Assembly (NCBI RefSeq): GCF_000972845.2
Contig: NW_020853550.1
Location: forward strand, 310,001 to 374,000
Direction of reading: 5' to 3'
DNA: 64,000 nt
From: Larimichthys crocea
Taxonomy: Eukaryota; Chordata; Actinopteri; Sciaenidae
This document shows, piece by piece, positions 1 to 13,500 of the stretch (position 1 is the stretch's first letter; each line of letters begins with the position of its first letter). The position numbers and the translations under genes are program-made. The notes under the pieces were generated by a model, which saw nothing but the letters and a program-made list of their open reading frames with translations, did no database searches and was not told the origin of the DNA.

Positions 1-51
1 CTTACTGTGATTATTACAAGTCTCTCATCTGTGTGTTATTTCTGTGTGCAG

Positions 52-160
52 TTGCCGTGGTTGCGTTTTGAGCCGATGGGGCTGCAACTGGTGTGTTCAC
101 CAGCACTTGTGTACCCACAAGCCCACCTGTGAGGAGGGCGTGATCATCTACAACCAACAT
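52..160 (+). other. plxnb1: plxnb1 exon: second PSI domain (C-terminal part)
   Basis: This first visible exon follows a TGTGTGCAG acceptor and ends at CAT|GTAAGT. It reads CRGC, then [12 protein letters not shown], then THKPTC, which is the cysteine spacing of the second PSI (cystine-rich) domain of plexin-B1. The first base completes a codon begun in an upstream exon outside the window. Confidence 0.85.
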
Positions 161-3100
161 GTAAGTCACTCCAACAGATGTCCTGTATAGATTTCAGTAG
201 GCAGCTCGTGCATGTTAGGTGAAGCATGTGTGGAGACTTCAAGTGTTGATCACAAACCAGCCAAAGAGGTTAGTTGACTGGAAATGCTCTCATCCTTAAA
301 GGTGTCCTGTGAGGTTTGGTTTTGTATGTTACTCAACATCCATTCCGTTCCCCAGTCATGATGAATGAATTGTGAATGAATCTTTGTGGATTGCTTTCGA
401 TGTACAGAATTCATTCTCCAGTCGTCTGCCTACCTTTTTAGATGATTTGGACATCCAACATAAATATCCATCACATCTAAAGCTGAGATCTAAAGAGTTT
501 TCTGTTGTTTACACAGATAACATTAGCTCCAAGCTCATTAGCTAAGTCTCTCTGACGCTGTCTTTACACAGACGGACACTGTCTGACAGGTATCCAGCTA
601 TACTGCCCATTTCTACAGTGTCTAGAAATGACCTAATAATAATCAGAATTGCATATCTTTAGTGGCTAGTGTTTGTGTAATGTGTATATTGACCTAATGA
701 GCATGTGAATGAATTTCCTTCTTCATAAATAATTTTAAAGGCCTTTTTAAAAAAAATGTTTTGTAATGACTGCATTGTGCTTGACAGAGAGCAAGTGTCT
801 TCTTTCACAACTTTGACCATAGTGTTTATTATATTATACATGTGTGCATGTATTCTTGTGCACACCCTCCTAAATTACTCCGATATTAAAGGTCCAGCAG
901 ATCAACATGAGCCACAGCAGCCCAGCTGTGAAGGAAGTTTTTCCTTGCTGCTCTCACCAAGGGATTGCTCATGGGTGGGACTTGTTGTGTCTCTGTAAAT
1001 AACATTATAAAGACTCTGGACCTGTTCTATATGGAAGGTGTCATGAGAGAACTAAACTAAACAATTGTTTACGCTCGGTGTTGCTGTGTTGTATCCTCTA
1101 CGTCTCACAAACATGCTAACTGCTGCCTTTGCCGGCACCCTGCTGCCACCTGTAGTGTAGCACGAGTGTGAAGCTGTTGGCTGGACTGTGTGTGTGTGTG
1201 GGTGTCCTTGTATACGTGCAGATGCCTCAATGGCGCTACAAAAGTTCAAAAACGTCACAGGATACCTTTAAGGAAGCAGAAAGCATGTAATATGAGTAAA
1301 ACATCAGTTAATATAATACACACTGCGGCTCTAGAATCAAACAGAAAGGAGCGTCGGTTGCTCGTTCAGTTGGTATTTCCTCAAACTAAAGGGAATGTGT
1401 TTGTCGCACTGAGCACTTGACAGGAGTATTTTTGGTAAGTAGATGAATGGTCAAAGTGTTCCTGTTTAAAAATGTTACTTCCAACCATTTATCAGTGCCC
1501 ATACATGTTTTGTTCTATCACATGTCAATACAGGTCATACATCATGCGTCATGCGTATCATACGTAACCGCTGGTTACATGTTTTAACATTATGTTTCAG
1601 TTCAGTTCTTTTTTTAATTTGTTCCATAGCTTTTTATTTGTCTCACCCTCTCCTCATGTCTTCCCCTCCTCCTCCTCCCTCCCCCAGTTTAAACTCCCCA
1701 CCTCAGCTCCTCCCACTACCAAACCTCTAAAAGTCACCACAACACCCTCTACCACAACGGCCGCCCTGACAACTACCACCACGACAACCACCACGACAAC
1801 TCCCACGACTATCGCTACAACAACCGCAGCCCCCATCACTGTAGCAACCACTCAGGAGCCAACAACTCCTCCCGCACCCACTATTCCACCCATGACCACC
1901 ACCAGCCTTGAGCTGACCACCCCACCTACCACCCTGCCCCCTCAGCCTGCCACTTCCCTGCCACCCACCACACCGGCGCCCACTACACCTCTGCCCCCAG
2001 AGGTCACCACTAGGAAGGAACAAGAGGCTGAAGCAGGTGGGCTTGTTGTTGTCACCCAAAGTGACACTGAAGGCACCGCAGCTACACCCGTTGTCGTCAC
2101 GGTAGCCATGGAGTTGGCGCCTGTCACCAATGCTGATGAACTAATCGGGGTTCTGGACCATGTGATGCCTTCGATCATCCCGCCCCATGAACCAGACTCC
2201 TCCCCACTGGAGGTGGTGACGGAGCCGCCCATCAGCGACACTCACGAAGACGAGGGAGCTTTAAGCGTGGCAGAGCCTCTCACCCCAGCCACATCTGGCT
2301 TCCCCCTGCCCACACCCTTCCCTGTGGGCGAACCAGACGACACTGAGTCTTCCCTCTACCTGGATCTGACCCAGGCACCCACTCCAGTACCCACACAAGA
2401 CTCCCACACTGAGTCAGGGGGCCCTGACACAGACCCTGAGGTTCTCCTCTGGCCAAAAGAGGAAACGGGCATCCACGCTGAGAGTGCCGTCCAGCCAGAA
2501 AACGACACAGCCACATTTTCAGCGGCCACTGTGCTGTCAGGCGACGGTGAGGTCGACCACGCCCACCCATCCTACCCCCACCTGTTGGATACTGACTCAG
2601 AGCTAGACTACCAGTATGATCCAGCCGACGGCTTCCTCCCGGTGAGTTCAGCCTCCTCCCTCCCTCTTCCTCCTCCTTCTTCCTCTTCATCTACTTCTTC
2701 TTGTCAAAGCTTCAGCAGCTTCCCAGTGCTGCCAGCTCCTGACTGGACTGTAAACTCCTGCTGCAGGAGCAGAGCTCACACAGACGTCCCTGTCTGCCCT
2801 CGTTTCCCCGTTCTTCCTCTTCTGTCTTACACTGTGTTCTTTTTCTTGTTTTGTTTTTGCTTTTTACATTGATCCCAGGACAAGCAGCTGCTCCAGTGTG
2901 AGCTGCAGCAGCTGCTTGTCCTTTTCATGTTTTTTTATGTTTCTTGCATTTACTATTGCTTTAAAAAAAAAACTCATTTGATGCTGTGTGTTTGTGTGTG
3001 ACATACAATTTGTGAGTCATATTGTAGACTATACATACGGTAGACCTCAACGCTTCATACGCACCATGGATAGTTAAAAAAGTGGATGGGTGGAGCAGAA

Positions 3101-3433
3101 CCAGAGAGATCAGCTGTTTATTCTGTGCATTCTTCTTGTCAAAATCTGCTCAAGTGTCTACACTTATTAACCACAATGCAACTCTGCCATTCGGTGTGTA
3201 ATGCCAGTAGCAGCTAAAGTAGCCCCGAGCCTCAATCATCAAGCAGGGATTTGTTATGTGTTATACTTTGTGTTTGTGTGTGTATGGCACAACAGGGGGA
3301 TGAGGGCTCCTTTGTCAGCTGGGGTTCCTCAGCTTGTCCCTGTGTGGAGAGGGTTCAGGGTTCATCGCTGCTCCCTGTCAGGGTGGAAAGAAAGATCACC
3401 TTACTGGCCCACAACCTGCACCTCTATCAGGTA

Positions 3434-3479
<46 letters not shown>

Positions 3480-6400
3480 CTTTTTGCCTAGTTGGTGATC
3501 CATTCACCAAACACAAGTCTGTGTGTGTTCAGGACACTGAGCTGGACTATGAGTGTGTGCTGGTCATTGAAGGGCAGACGGTGGTGGTGGACGCCTACGT
3601 GGAGACCGATGACACAAATCCATCCAACTTTGACATCACCTGTCAGCTCCACCAGGTCTGATACTGTGAATGTAAAGATGTTCATCACAGCAGCGATGAT
3701 GATGATGTAATTAAAGTTTTTTTTTTTTGATAAAACCGCTGTTTGTCCAGTATACATACTCTGCTCCAGTGGAGGAATACAATGCCATGGTGTATGTGAA
3801 GAGGAGGGACACCTTCCATGTGGACAGCTCTCCTGAGCTATATGGTGAGGTCAAAGGTTGATTCTACCACGTTAGATTAGACTGATTATTCTCGTCCTGT
3901 TTACTTCAACACACTCTGGTCTGTGTGTTCTGTCCTCAGTGACTCTGTACAACTGCTCTGTGGGCCGCTCTGACTGCAGCCGCTGCCACACAGCTGACCA
4001 CAAGTATGGCTGTGCGTGGTGTGGCGGTGCTCATGCCAGCTGCTTGTATTCAGGCTCCTGCAGTGAACCAGTACAGCAGACATGCCCCGCCCCCGTCATC
4101 CACTCTGTGAGTACTGAACTTTGACCTCATGACACATTTTGAGACGCTTACAGTCATGTATTCTCATATTTCACATCAGAGCTTAGAAAAATGGAGAAAT
4201 GAATTGACCCTTCCTAAGCCCCACCCCTTTTCACTCTGTGCTCCAATCACAGTTGAGCAATCCTCATTCACAACCTTGATCAATTTTCTCGTTTCCTTTT
4301 CTTGGATATTCTACGTTTATCTAAAGTTAGCGTTAACAAACTGATCTACATGAATTAACTTGCCAGCTAGTTAGCTAGTGTTTTGCTACAGAGTGAAATG
4401 CTCGTTAACTAGACTACACATATACCTTTATTATCTATTAACCATCATCATAATGGGCGAAGCATATCTAAGTACAGGGAAGAAGAAAATTGACCCCGGT
4501 TCTGACAAAGGATTTCTCCACTGTAATTGGAGAACAGAGTAAAGGGGGTGGGGCTTAGGAAGGGTCAATTGGCATTTACAAATGAATCATTAATAGAAAG
4601 CATGCGGGATATTTCCTTTTTAAAATGAAGCGTTTCCTGCTGTCCCTCAGATTGAGCCTCTCTCTGGTCTGTTGGAAGGCAACACCACGGTGACCATCTC
4701 AGGCTCCAACCTGGGCCAGAAACCTGAAGACATCCTCCACTCCGTCACAGTAGCTGGGGTTCCCTGCACCGTCATCCCCAGCCTCTATGAGGTGTCCTCC
4801 AGGTACAGGCTAACTGCTGCAGGGGAGGGATGGATTGACTAAATTCCCCAAAACTAAAGACCACAGAAAGCATATGGATCTTTACAAAACATTGCCAGGT
4901 TGTGTGCACGACTCTGTTTTAATCAGAACAACTGTCCTAAGAGTAATGTATGTCTTCAGGATTGTGTGCAGGACCAAAGCCAGTGGAGGAGAGAAGATGG
5001 GCCATGTGTCTGTTGAAGTGAGCGGAGGAGAGTTTGGCCTGTCCAGCCAGAGCTTCAGCTACCAGGTACATTAAACTAATTCATTCATTGACCCCGCTGG
5101 CTAATCATCAGTTTTTTTTTTCAGCAGTGTGAACAGCACAAATCATATAGAATCTGATCCTGGTCTATGTATAACAGCCATCCTCTCCTCCCTGTCAGGA
5201 CCCATTTGTGATGGGGGTGACCCCTGAAAGAGGGCCCAAAGCGGGGGGAACGTTCCTGACGATAACTGGCCGAAATCTGCTGACAGGACGTCCCTCTGAC
5301 CTCACCATCACTGTGGGAGGGGTGCCCTGTAACATGTAAGACTCTTACTGCTTCTTCAGACTTCGTTTAACGTTCCCTCTGTCAGTCTGACCTTTTGACC
5401 TCCCCGTGCCAGAGGGGGAAGAGAAAAGAGAGTTTCACTGTTGGGTCAGTGAAGTGTCGCAGCATTTATAAATCAGTCTGTCCTGTGTGCCTCCTCTTCC
5501 TCCTCTCCTCAGTGTGTCGGAGTTGCAGAGGTCCAGTGTTCAGTGTGTGACGGGCAGCAGTAATAAGACAGGAGACCAGCAGGTCACCCTGCATTACGGC
5601 AGCAGCCAGCGTCACCTCCACACCGCAGCCTACTGCTACACCCACAACCCCAACATCACCCACGCCACACCTGCAAAGAGCTTCCTGGAGTGAGTCTAGA
5701 ATCTGACCTTCGTCTCTCAACCTTGTTCAAGACTTAAAGTTATTCTGTGCTGTGAAACTGAAGTTTTCTGTCTGTTTAGTGGCGGACGGCTGATCTACGT
5801 GTCAGGACACAACCTGGACGTGGTGCAGGAGCCCCGGATGGTGGTGACCGTCTCTCCTTTCGAGTCAGTCGGCCAGAATAAAAAGAGGAAGCGAAGGAGG
5901 AGGAAGAGGAGGAGTGGAGAGCAAGGGGAGGACAGGGAGAAGACTTTGGGAAGGCCAGCAAGGATGGTTCCTGACTCTGTCTGTCCTGGAGACCTACTCT
6001 GCTCTGCCAAACAGGTGTGTGTGTGTCTGTGTGTGCGCACATGCATTGGTTTGTTAGTCCTTCCTTGACTAAACATGTTTTCTGTGTCATCAGTTCACAG
6101 AGCGCTGTGAGGTGAACTCCTCCTCCCTGATACTGTGTCGCTCTCCTATGGTAGACTCCTCTGTCTGGGGGTCAAAGGTCACTGTGGAGTTCCTACTGGA
6201 CAACCTGCGCTTTGACTTCAGCAGTTTGAACCCCCAGACCTTCAGCTACGAACCCAACCCTGTCCTGCGACCCCTGAACCAGCAGGACCCTCTGAAGGCC
6301 TACCGCTACAATCCTGGCAGCTTCATCCAGCTGGAGGTCAGAGGCAGCTCTGGAAGCAGTAGTTTTTATAATATATAGTATTATAGTATATATTTTATAT

Positions 6401-7511
6401 CAACAAGTGTGAAGGCTCAGTCAGAAGACCACAAACACTCATTCATCCAAACAGGAAAGCCAACAAAACCAACTTTGAAAAATTCAAATTTTCTTTAGGA
6501 AACAAACTCAATGTCTGAGTTGTTTCAACCAGTGTAAGCTGAGCTTTAATAGTCTCAGGCGCTGAAGGCTTTTATACCGTTGCACTAAGAGGGGCCAGGT
6601 GGTCACCCGATGATGTCACGCGGTCTCTTTAAGGACCGCCCAAAAATCCTGAACTGAAAACTGGTGAAAAACTGTTTGAACCTCTAACTCCACATTTCAG
6701 TAATGTATCGTTCAAAGTCTTTTCACATGTTTTCAGCAACTATTTTCCAACATATTTAACTGACATATTTTGCTAACATGCAACATTTTCACGTCTGCAT
6801 TGTTAATGTGGCAACACATCCAGGACATGAACGTAGTGACATTTAGCACATTATTGTGAAAGTAGAGCAGAGGTGGAATTTTAGTGTAAGATGTATCCAG
6901 TCATGGACTTGTCACGTCTGACAAAAGCAGAAAAGCATTAATATAGCCTTGGGCGAGTGCTTGAGTTGTGTGCTGGTTTATCATGGCCTGCTGCCACAGT
7001 CGTGGTTGTAAGCAGCGTTCATTTCGGTAGAAGTACAGAACAGTAGCATGAATCATGCTCAAACAGGTTATTATAGTGAATAAAACTATTCTAGAAACTA
7101 GGACAAAACAGTTGTTCCAGAGAAACATGGACACAAAGTGAAACCATTTTGTTTGCTTGTCTAACAGTAAGATTAAAAACACGTTGTTGGAATGTTTTTT
7201 TTGTACTAAGAAAAAACATGACCTGAACTGGAGGTGATAGTAGAAAAGTTAAGAGCTCGCCTCTGCGTATTCTCAGGGTGAAAATCTGGACCTGGCCATC
7301 ACTAAGGACGAGGTGGTCGTGTTGGTCGGGGAGGGTGTGTGTGCTGTTAAGACCCTGACCAGAAACCACCTGTACTGTGAGCCCCCACCTCAGCAGCCTG
7401 CACCAGTACCCAACGGCAAGAAACGCGAGGGCTCTGACAATCTGCCTGAGTTCACTGTGAGTCTTCCACTTTAAAAACACAGAAAAACATAATGGGACAC
7501 CGCTCTAAGTA

Positions 7512-7548
<37 letters not shown>

Positions 7549-10500
7549 TGTGTTTCAGGTCCAAATGGGCAACCTGAACTTCTCCCTGGGTAAGGTTCAG
7601 TATGACAACCTCAGCCTGGCCACCTTCCCTCTGGAGGCTCAGATTGGAGTTGGAGTCGGCGCGTCCATCGTAGCCCTCATCGTCCTAATCATCGTGCTCA
7701 TTTACAGGTCAGGATAAAACTATCAACATGGCACAAGTCTGGATTGAACTGAGGTTAACGCGCACAGAGATCTGATTTCTTGTGACCACTGCCATACATC
7801 TATCATTTAATTATCATCCTTAATGCACAAACAAAAGTCATTTTAATAAAACATGAGACACTGACTGAGTACATTTGAAGTGGTTGAGATTCCTCTCATG
7901 TCAGATTATTCAGTGTGTGTGAGGTTACATCATCAACATTCCATCATCAGACCAGCAGAACTCACTGCCTTTATTTCCTCTTCATTTGTTATGAACATCA
8001 GTCCACTGATCGAATGCAGAGCTTTTCAAACGTGTTCCTGGGGGGCACATCTGGACGGGGTGTGGGGTGAAGTGCACAGGTTCATGTCAGGGTTCTAAAT
8101 AAAAAAGCAGAGGAAGTGAATTCTGGTAGTTTGTCCTGCTTTTAAACACAGTCAGCAGTTTGAGCTCCAGCAGCTCACAGAGGTGATTCAGCTTCTTTAA
8201 AACAGTCGCCGCCTAATTGCTGCAGTTTGCATCAAAAGATTTTCTTAAATCATTTCTCAACACACGGATAGAAGACATATTTCTTAGATTCAGTTCGTAT
8301 GACTCCAGAGAATCATCAGGTTTTTGAGTTTTCTTCACTTCAGTGTCAGAATCTTTCAGTGATGTTTGTCTGAACATCCATGGTTCACCCCAGCTAACTC
8401 CATCCACGAGCCCATGAAACATTACCATGGTGCCCACCCACACAAATCATTGAAAGTTAAAATGTGAATTTGAGGGGAACTTTGAAGGTTTTTGAAAATA
8501 GACATGAGTCAATAAAAGTGCTTAAAGGAATACAAAATAGAAGTTCTTTTGATATTTTTCAACTTAACAGTTATTAATCCTCCTGCAGGTGGAATCCTCT
8601 GTTCTAAAATAATTAACCTTGATCTTAAACTGTTGCGTTGTGTCCTTAAATCTGAGGAAACTGGGCCAGAAAAGTCTTTGAATTTGATGTTTTTTGATCT
8701 TTAAGGAACCGTGAGGGAAGAACATTGTAGGATCAGGACAGTCACCTTTGGGTGTTACCAAATCTGGCAGTGTTTCCATTTTCTGACCCAGCATGACCTC
8801 ACGATTAACCCTGATCCTTCCTGGTGGGGGGGTGTTGGGTCAAATTACTTGAGTCAACCTTTTCACAGTTTCCTTGGATTTTCACTAATCCAGTGTGAAA
8901 ACTGGTATTACTTCTGTTGGCGTCTGACAGGAGAAAGAGTAAGCAGGCACTGAGAGACTACAAGAAGGTCCAGATCCAACTGGAGAACCTGGAGACCAGC
9001 GTGAGAGACCGCTGCAAGAAGGAGTTCACAGGTAGGAAGAGTGCGAGGAGGGTAAAGTAACATGACAAAGAGACGGAGGAACAAGAAAGTTTATTTTAGT
9101 TTGTGGAGGCCGACTGATCCTCTTTGTTTTCACACAGCCGTATGAAATGATCTCATTACATTACACATCCTGGATGAAATGTTCCTCTCCCTGCTCGAGG
9201 AGGTTAAATTTAGTCTGCCAACACTGTCCAATGTCAATATTTACCAGCTCCTACCTCCCAACACTCCCAGCATGCACTTTGAATATAATCTGTACTGAAG
9301 GTTGGAGCCAAAAGAGGTTGTAGCAACACCACCTGACCTCTCACCTTTCCTCCTCCTCTACCCTGTTTCAGACCTGATGACAGAGATGATGGACATGTCG
9401 AGTGACCTGGTGGGCTCTGGCATCCCTTTCCTCGACTATCGGAGGTATGCTGAGCGCATTTTCTTCCCAGGCCATCGGGAGTCTCCGCTGAGGCGAGACC
9501 TGGACATTCAGGAGTGTCGGCGGCAGACGGTGGAGCAGGGCCTGGTGCAGCTGTCCAACCTGCTCAACAGCAAACTCTTCCTCACAAAGGTAGTCCTCAT
9601 CACCATCAGAGTCATAAGCAGAGAGAGAGAGAGGCCTGAAGGTTTTGAGCAGATGGATGATTTCCCACTCTTTTTCTTCCCCTCAGTTCATTCACACTCT
9701 GGAGAGCCAGCGCACTTTCTCTCCCAGAGACCGAGCCTACGTGGCCTCGCTGCTGACGGTGGCGCTGCACGGCAAACTGGAATACTTCACTGACATCCTC
9801 AAAACTCTCCTGAATGACCTGGTGGAGCAATACGTGGCCAAGAACCCCAAACTGATGCTCCGAAGGTAAGAAGGAGGAGAGTGAGTGTGCTTCCAGGTTG
9901 AAGGTGTTTTAAAGATGTTTGGCAGTGATTCAAACTGTGTTTCCTCTGCAGAACAGAGACAGTGGTGGAGAAGCTCCTGACTAACTGGATGTCCATCTGC
10001 CTCTACGCTTTCCTCAGGGTCAGTCAGCACGAGTTTCTGCTATAACTGCAAAACTGTTAGGACCGGCAGAAGTGACGCGGCTTTTTAATGAGTAACGTTT
10101 TACAGGATTTAGAAGGTTTCCTGGGACATGCTAATAAAACAGAAGAATAAAACACTTCCAAGTCCCCAAATGCACTGCTCAAACAACCCGTTCCAGTAAC
10201 TTCTTTTTGTGACTGTTTTCTTGATAGATCAGGTTTCACACCAAAAGTCTACAGACACAAGTGACACAGACTCTTTCTAGAAAGTCGATCCCTCCTGCTG
10301 CAATCTTGAGCAAATATTTAAAGAATTTCTGATTAAATCTAAAGTCTAGTTTGATTTTCAAACTTTTCAGCCTTCAACAAAGGAGCAAGTCACTGATTTA
10401 AAGGGTTTGATGAATGTCTTTGTGTCTGAGTCATTTGAGCCCTCGTTCTCTCTGCAGAGTGTGTTAGGCTAGTACTAATTGACTTCATTGAGTGTGTGTG

Positions 10501-13500
10501 TGCATGTGTGTGTGTGTGCGCAGGACTCCGCGGGGGAGTCTCTGTACATGCTGTTCAGGGCCATAAAGCACCAGGTAGATAAAGGACCAGTGGACGCTGT
10601 GACCGGCAAGGCCAAGTACACCCTCAATGACAACCGCCTGCTGCGAGAGGACGTGGAGTACAAGACACTGGTGAGGAGACTTCTCAACAAAATGATGTTT
10701 GTGTTTAATTAAGGAATGCCAGTGTTTCCACTGTGACCTTCAGGGAGTTGTATTTATTCCAAAATCCCCTCTTTGATCCTCATACTGCCCTTGTTTTGTT
10801 TTTCTTCTTCCTCTGCAGACTCTGAATGTTTTGGTGCAGGGTGGAGGGGTGAACGAGACCCAGCCGCTGCCCTCTAAAGTGCTGGACTGTGACACCATCA
10901 CACAGGTGAAAGAGAAGCTGCTGGATCAGGTGTACAAGGGCACCTCCTTCTCCCACCGCCCCCACGCCGACTCGTTGGATCTGGGTGAGAATCCATATAT
11001 GACACAGCTGACGCTCAGAGCAGATGATTCACAGATGAAATCCATGCAACCAGCACTGCTATTGTTCACACTGATATCGGCAGTAACAGTACAGTCAGAC
11101 ACATTATAGAGCAGTGTGTTCGGCTTTTCACTTACATTTATTGAGCTGTGGTGCCCCCTACAGCACAACAACAGCAAATACAAGACAACTTCTTTTTTAT
11201 TATTTCATCACAGGGATTAAATGACACCAGTAAATACTGGAACACGTGTGATGGTGTGATCTATTGTAATTATTCACAAAGGAACTCCATCTGTTTTGTT
11301 AAAGCACCAACACTACATACGAGATTAAAACAGACAAAAAATCTCACCACACAAAGATCACACACACACTGTAACCACACTGTGCTGTGTGTCTGGTGTC
11401 TCTCATTCAGAGTGGAGGTCTGGTGTTGCCGGTCACCTCATCCTGTCAGACGAGGACTTGACGTCTGTGGTTCAGGGCAACTGGAAACGCCTCAACACAC
11501 TGCAGCACTACAAGGTCCGTGTTCAAATCAGTCCAACATGTTTTACTCACAAAACCTCAAAAAGTGGTCTGATAATACTGACTGTGTTCTGTGTTTTTTT
11601 GTCAGGTCCCGGATGGTGCAACGGTCGCTCTGGTCCCCCGCCACAGCAAACACATTCACCATGACAACCATGACTACGTGGCAGGAGAGAGTGAGTGAAC
11701 ATGTTGTTGTAGTGACAAATCGGTTTCTCCTCGTGGTGATCAAACTGTCTGTTGTTATCAGACCACTCTGTTCTATCATTTGTAAAGCAAACCAAGGCAG
11801 CAGCAATGACTCAGCATGTCATTAAAGGAAACATGATGGTGCATAGTCTTTTCAAACCTCAAAGCTACAACAAGCTGAAAGTAGTGTTTTTATAGTCAGT
11901 CAATCTCCAAATTTGCACCATTGTTTCTGACAAGTGAAACGTGTTGATGATGAGCTCATGTTTATGTGGCACTGAAGCGTTCTGCCAAATAAAGCTGTGA
12001 AACACTGAAACACTGTGCAGAGACTCCGATGCTGGAGGACGCAGATGAAGGCGGAGTAAGGCTGTGGCATCTGGTGAAAGCCAGCGAAGAGCCCGAGCTG
12101 CCCAAACACCGCAGAGGGAGCCTGAGGGAGAGAGAGAGGGCCAAGGCCATCCCAGAGATCTACCTGACCCGCCTGCTGTCCATGAAGGTAAACACACACA
12201 CACACACACACACAAGCTGGCTTTCCATACAGCTGTCAAACTGGTTTCTTTTTAGAATACTTCATAAAGTTTGAAAATGTTCAGCTGTATGAATTTGGTT
12301 CATGATAATTCACATGGGAATCTCTTTGACTCTCCTTCTTCCTCCTGCTTGTCCTCTAGGGGACGCTGCAGAAGTTCGTGGACGATCTATTCACAGTAAT
12401 CCTCAGCACCAGCCGTCCCGTCCCACTGGCCGTCAAATACTTCTTTGACCTGCTGGACGACCAGGCGGGACAACACGGCATCTCTGACCCAGAGACGATA
12501 CACATCTGGAAGACCAACAGGTACTGTGTAGACCAGAGCATTAAGAGACCTGGAAAGAAAAGCAGCTGCAGGTCAGTTGTTTATAATTGTAGCGTCTCCT
12601 CTGTTTCTCCAGTCTGCCTCTGCGTTTCTGGATCAACATTGTGAAGAACCCTCAGTTCATCTTTGACGTCCAGGCGTCGGACCATGTGGACGCCGTGCTC
12701 TCTGTCATCTCGCAGACCTTCATGGACTCCTGCACCATCGCTGAGCACAAGCTGGGGCGGGTGAGGCAGCATGTAGAATAAAAGAGAGGGCTGATTTAAA
12801 ATCCATTATATATGTATTTTTAAATGTTGAATAGTTTCTTGTGGTTTTCAGTCGGATGTTTTTGTCCAGTCGTAACTGACATTGACCAGGTTGAAAGGTT
12901 TTTCCACATACAAGAACAGATAAGGCTGTCAAGTGTAAGGTGGTGTCACTCACAGACGGAGCTGAAGCTGTCCCTTCTTCTCTTTTGTTCCTGAGCAGGA
13001 CTCTCCCATCAACAAGCTCCTGTATGCCAGAGACATCCCACGCTATAAGCAGATGGTAGAAAGGTGGGCTCAAACTTCAATTTCACACCAACAAAACAGT
13101 GATGAAGAGTGATCTCTGCATCATAAATAAAATGTAATGATTGTATCAGAAACACGATAGTAGTATGTACACAGACTTAATTTAAATATCAAATTTGTCC
13201 ACATTAAAATGCTGTTTGTGCATCATAGGCTCTTGCTAATGATAGTCTGAGGTAAGAAATATCCCAAAACCCTGAAGCCAGTGAATACTTTTCAGTATTT
13301 CCAGTCAGGGCTGCCAGTCTGTGTGCTGAATATGGGTCAGGTGCCAATGAGATGTCCTGTCTTATATTTATCAAATAATCTTTTATGAAATTTCAAATGT
13401 CTGTACTGATCTTTTTTTTTCAAAGCAGCAGTAACAGTCTAGTCCTAGACCATTTCTATCCGTCACTGACGTAGGCAAATATTTCTGGGAGTTTAGTTTA

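Noticed and set aside
1654..2690. Long antisense open frames over the mucin-like exon
   Set aside because: They are shadows of the Thr/Pro codon bias (poly-Val/Gly products) with no splice or start context.
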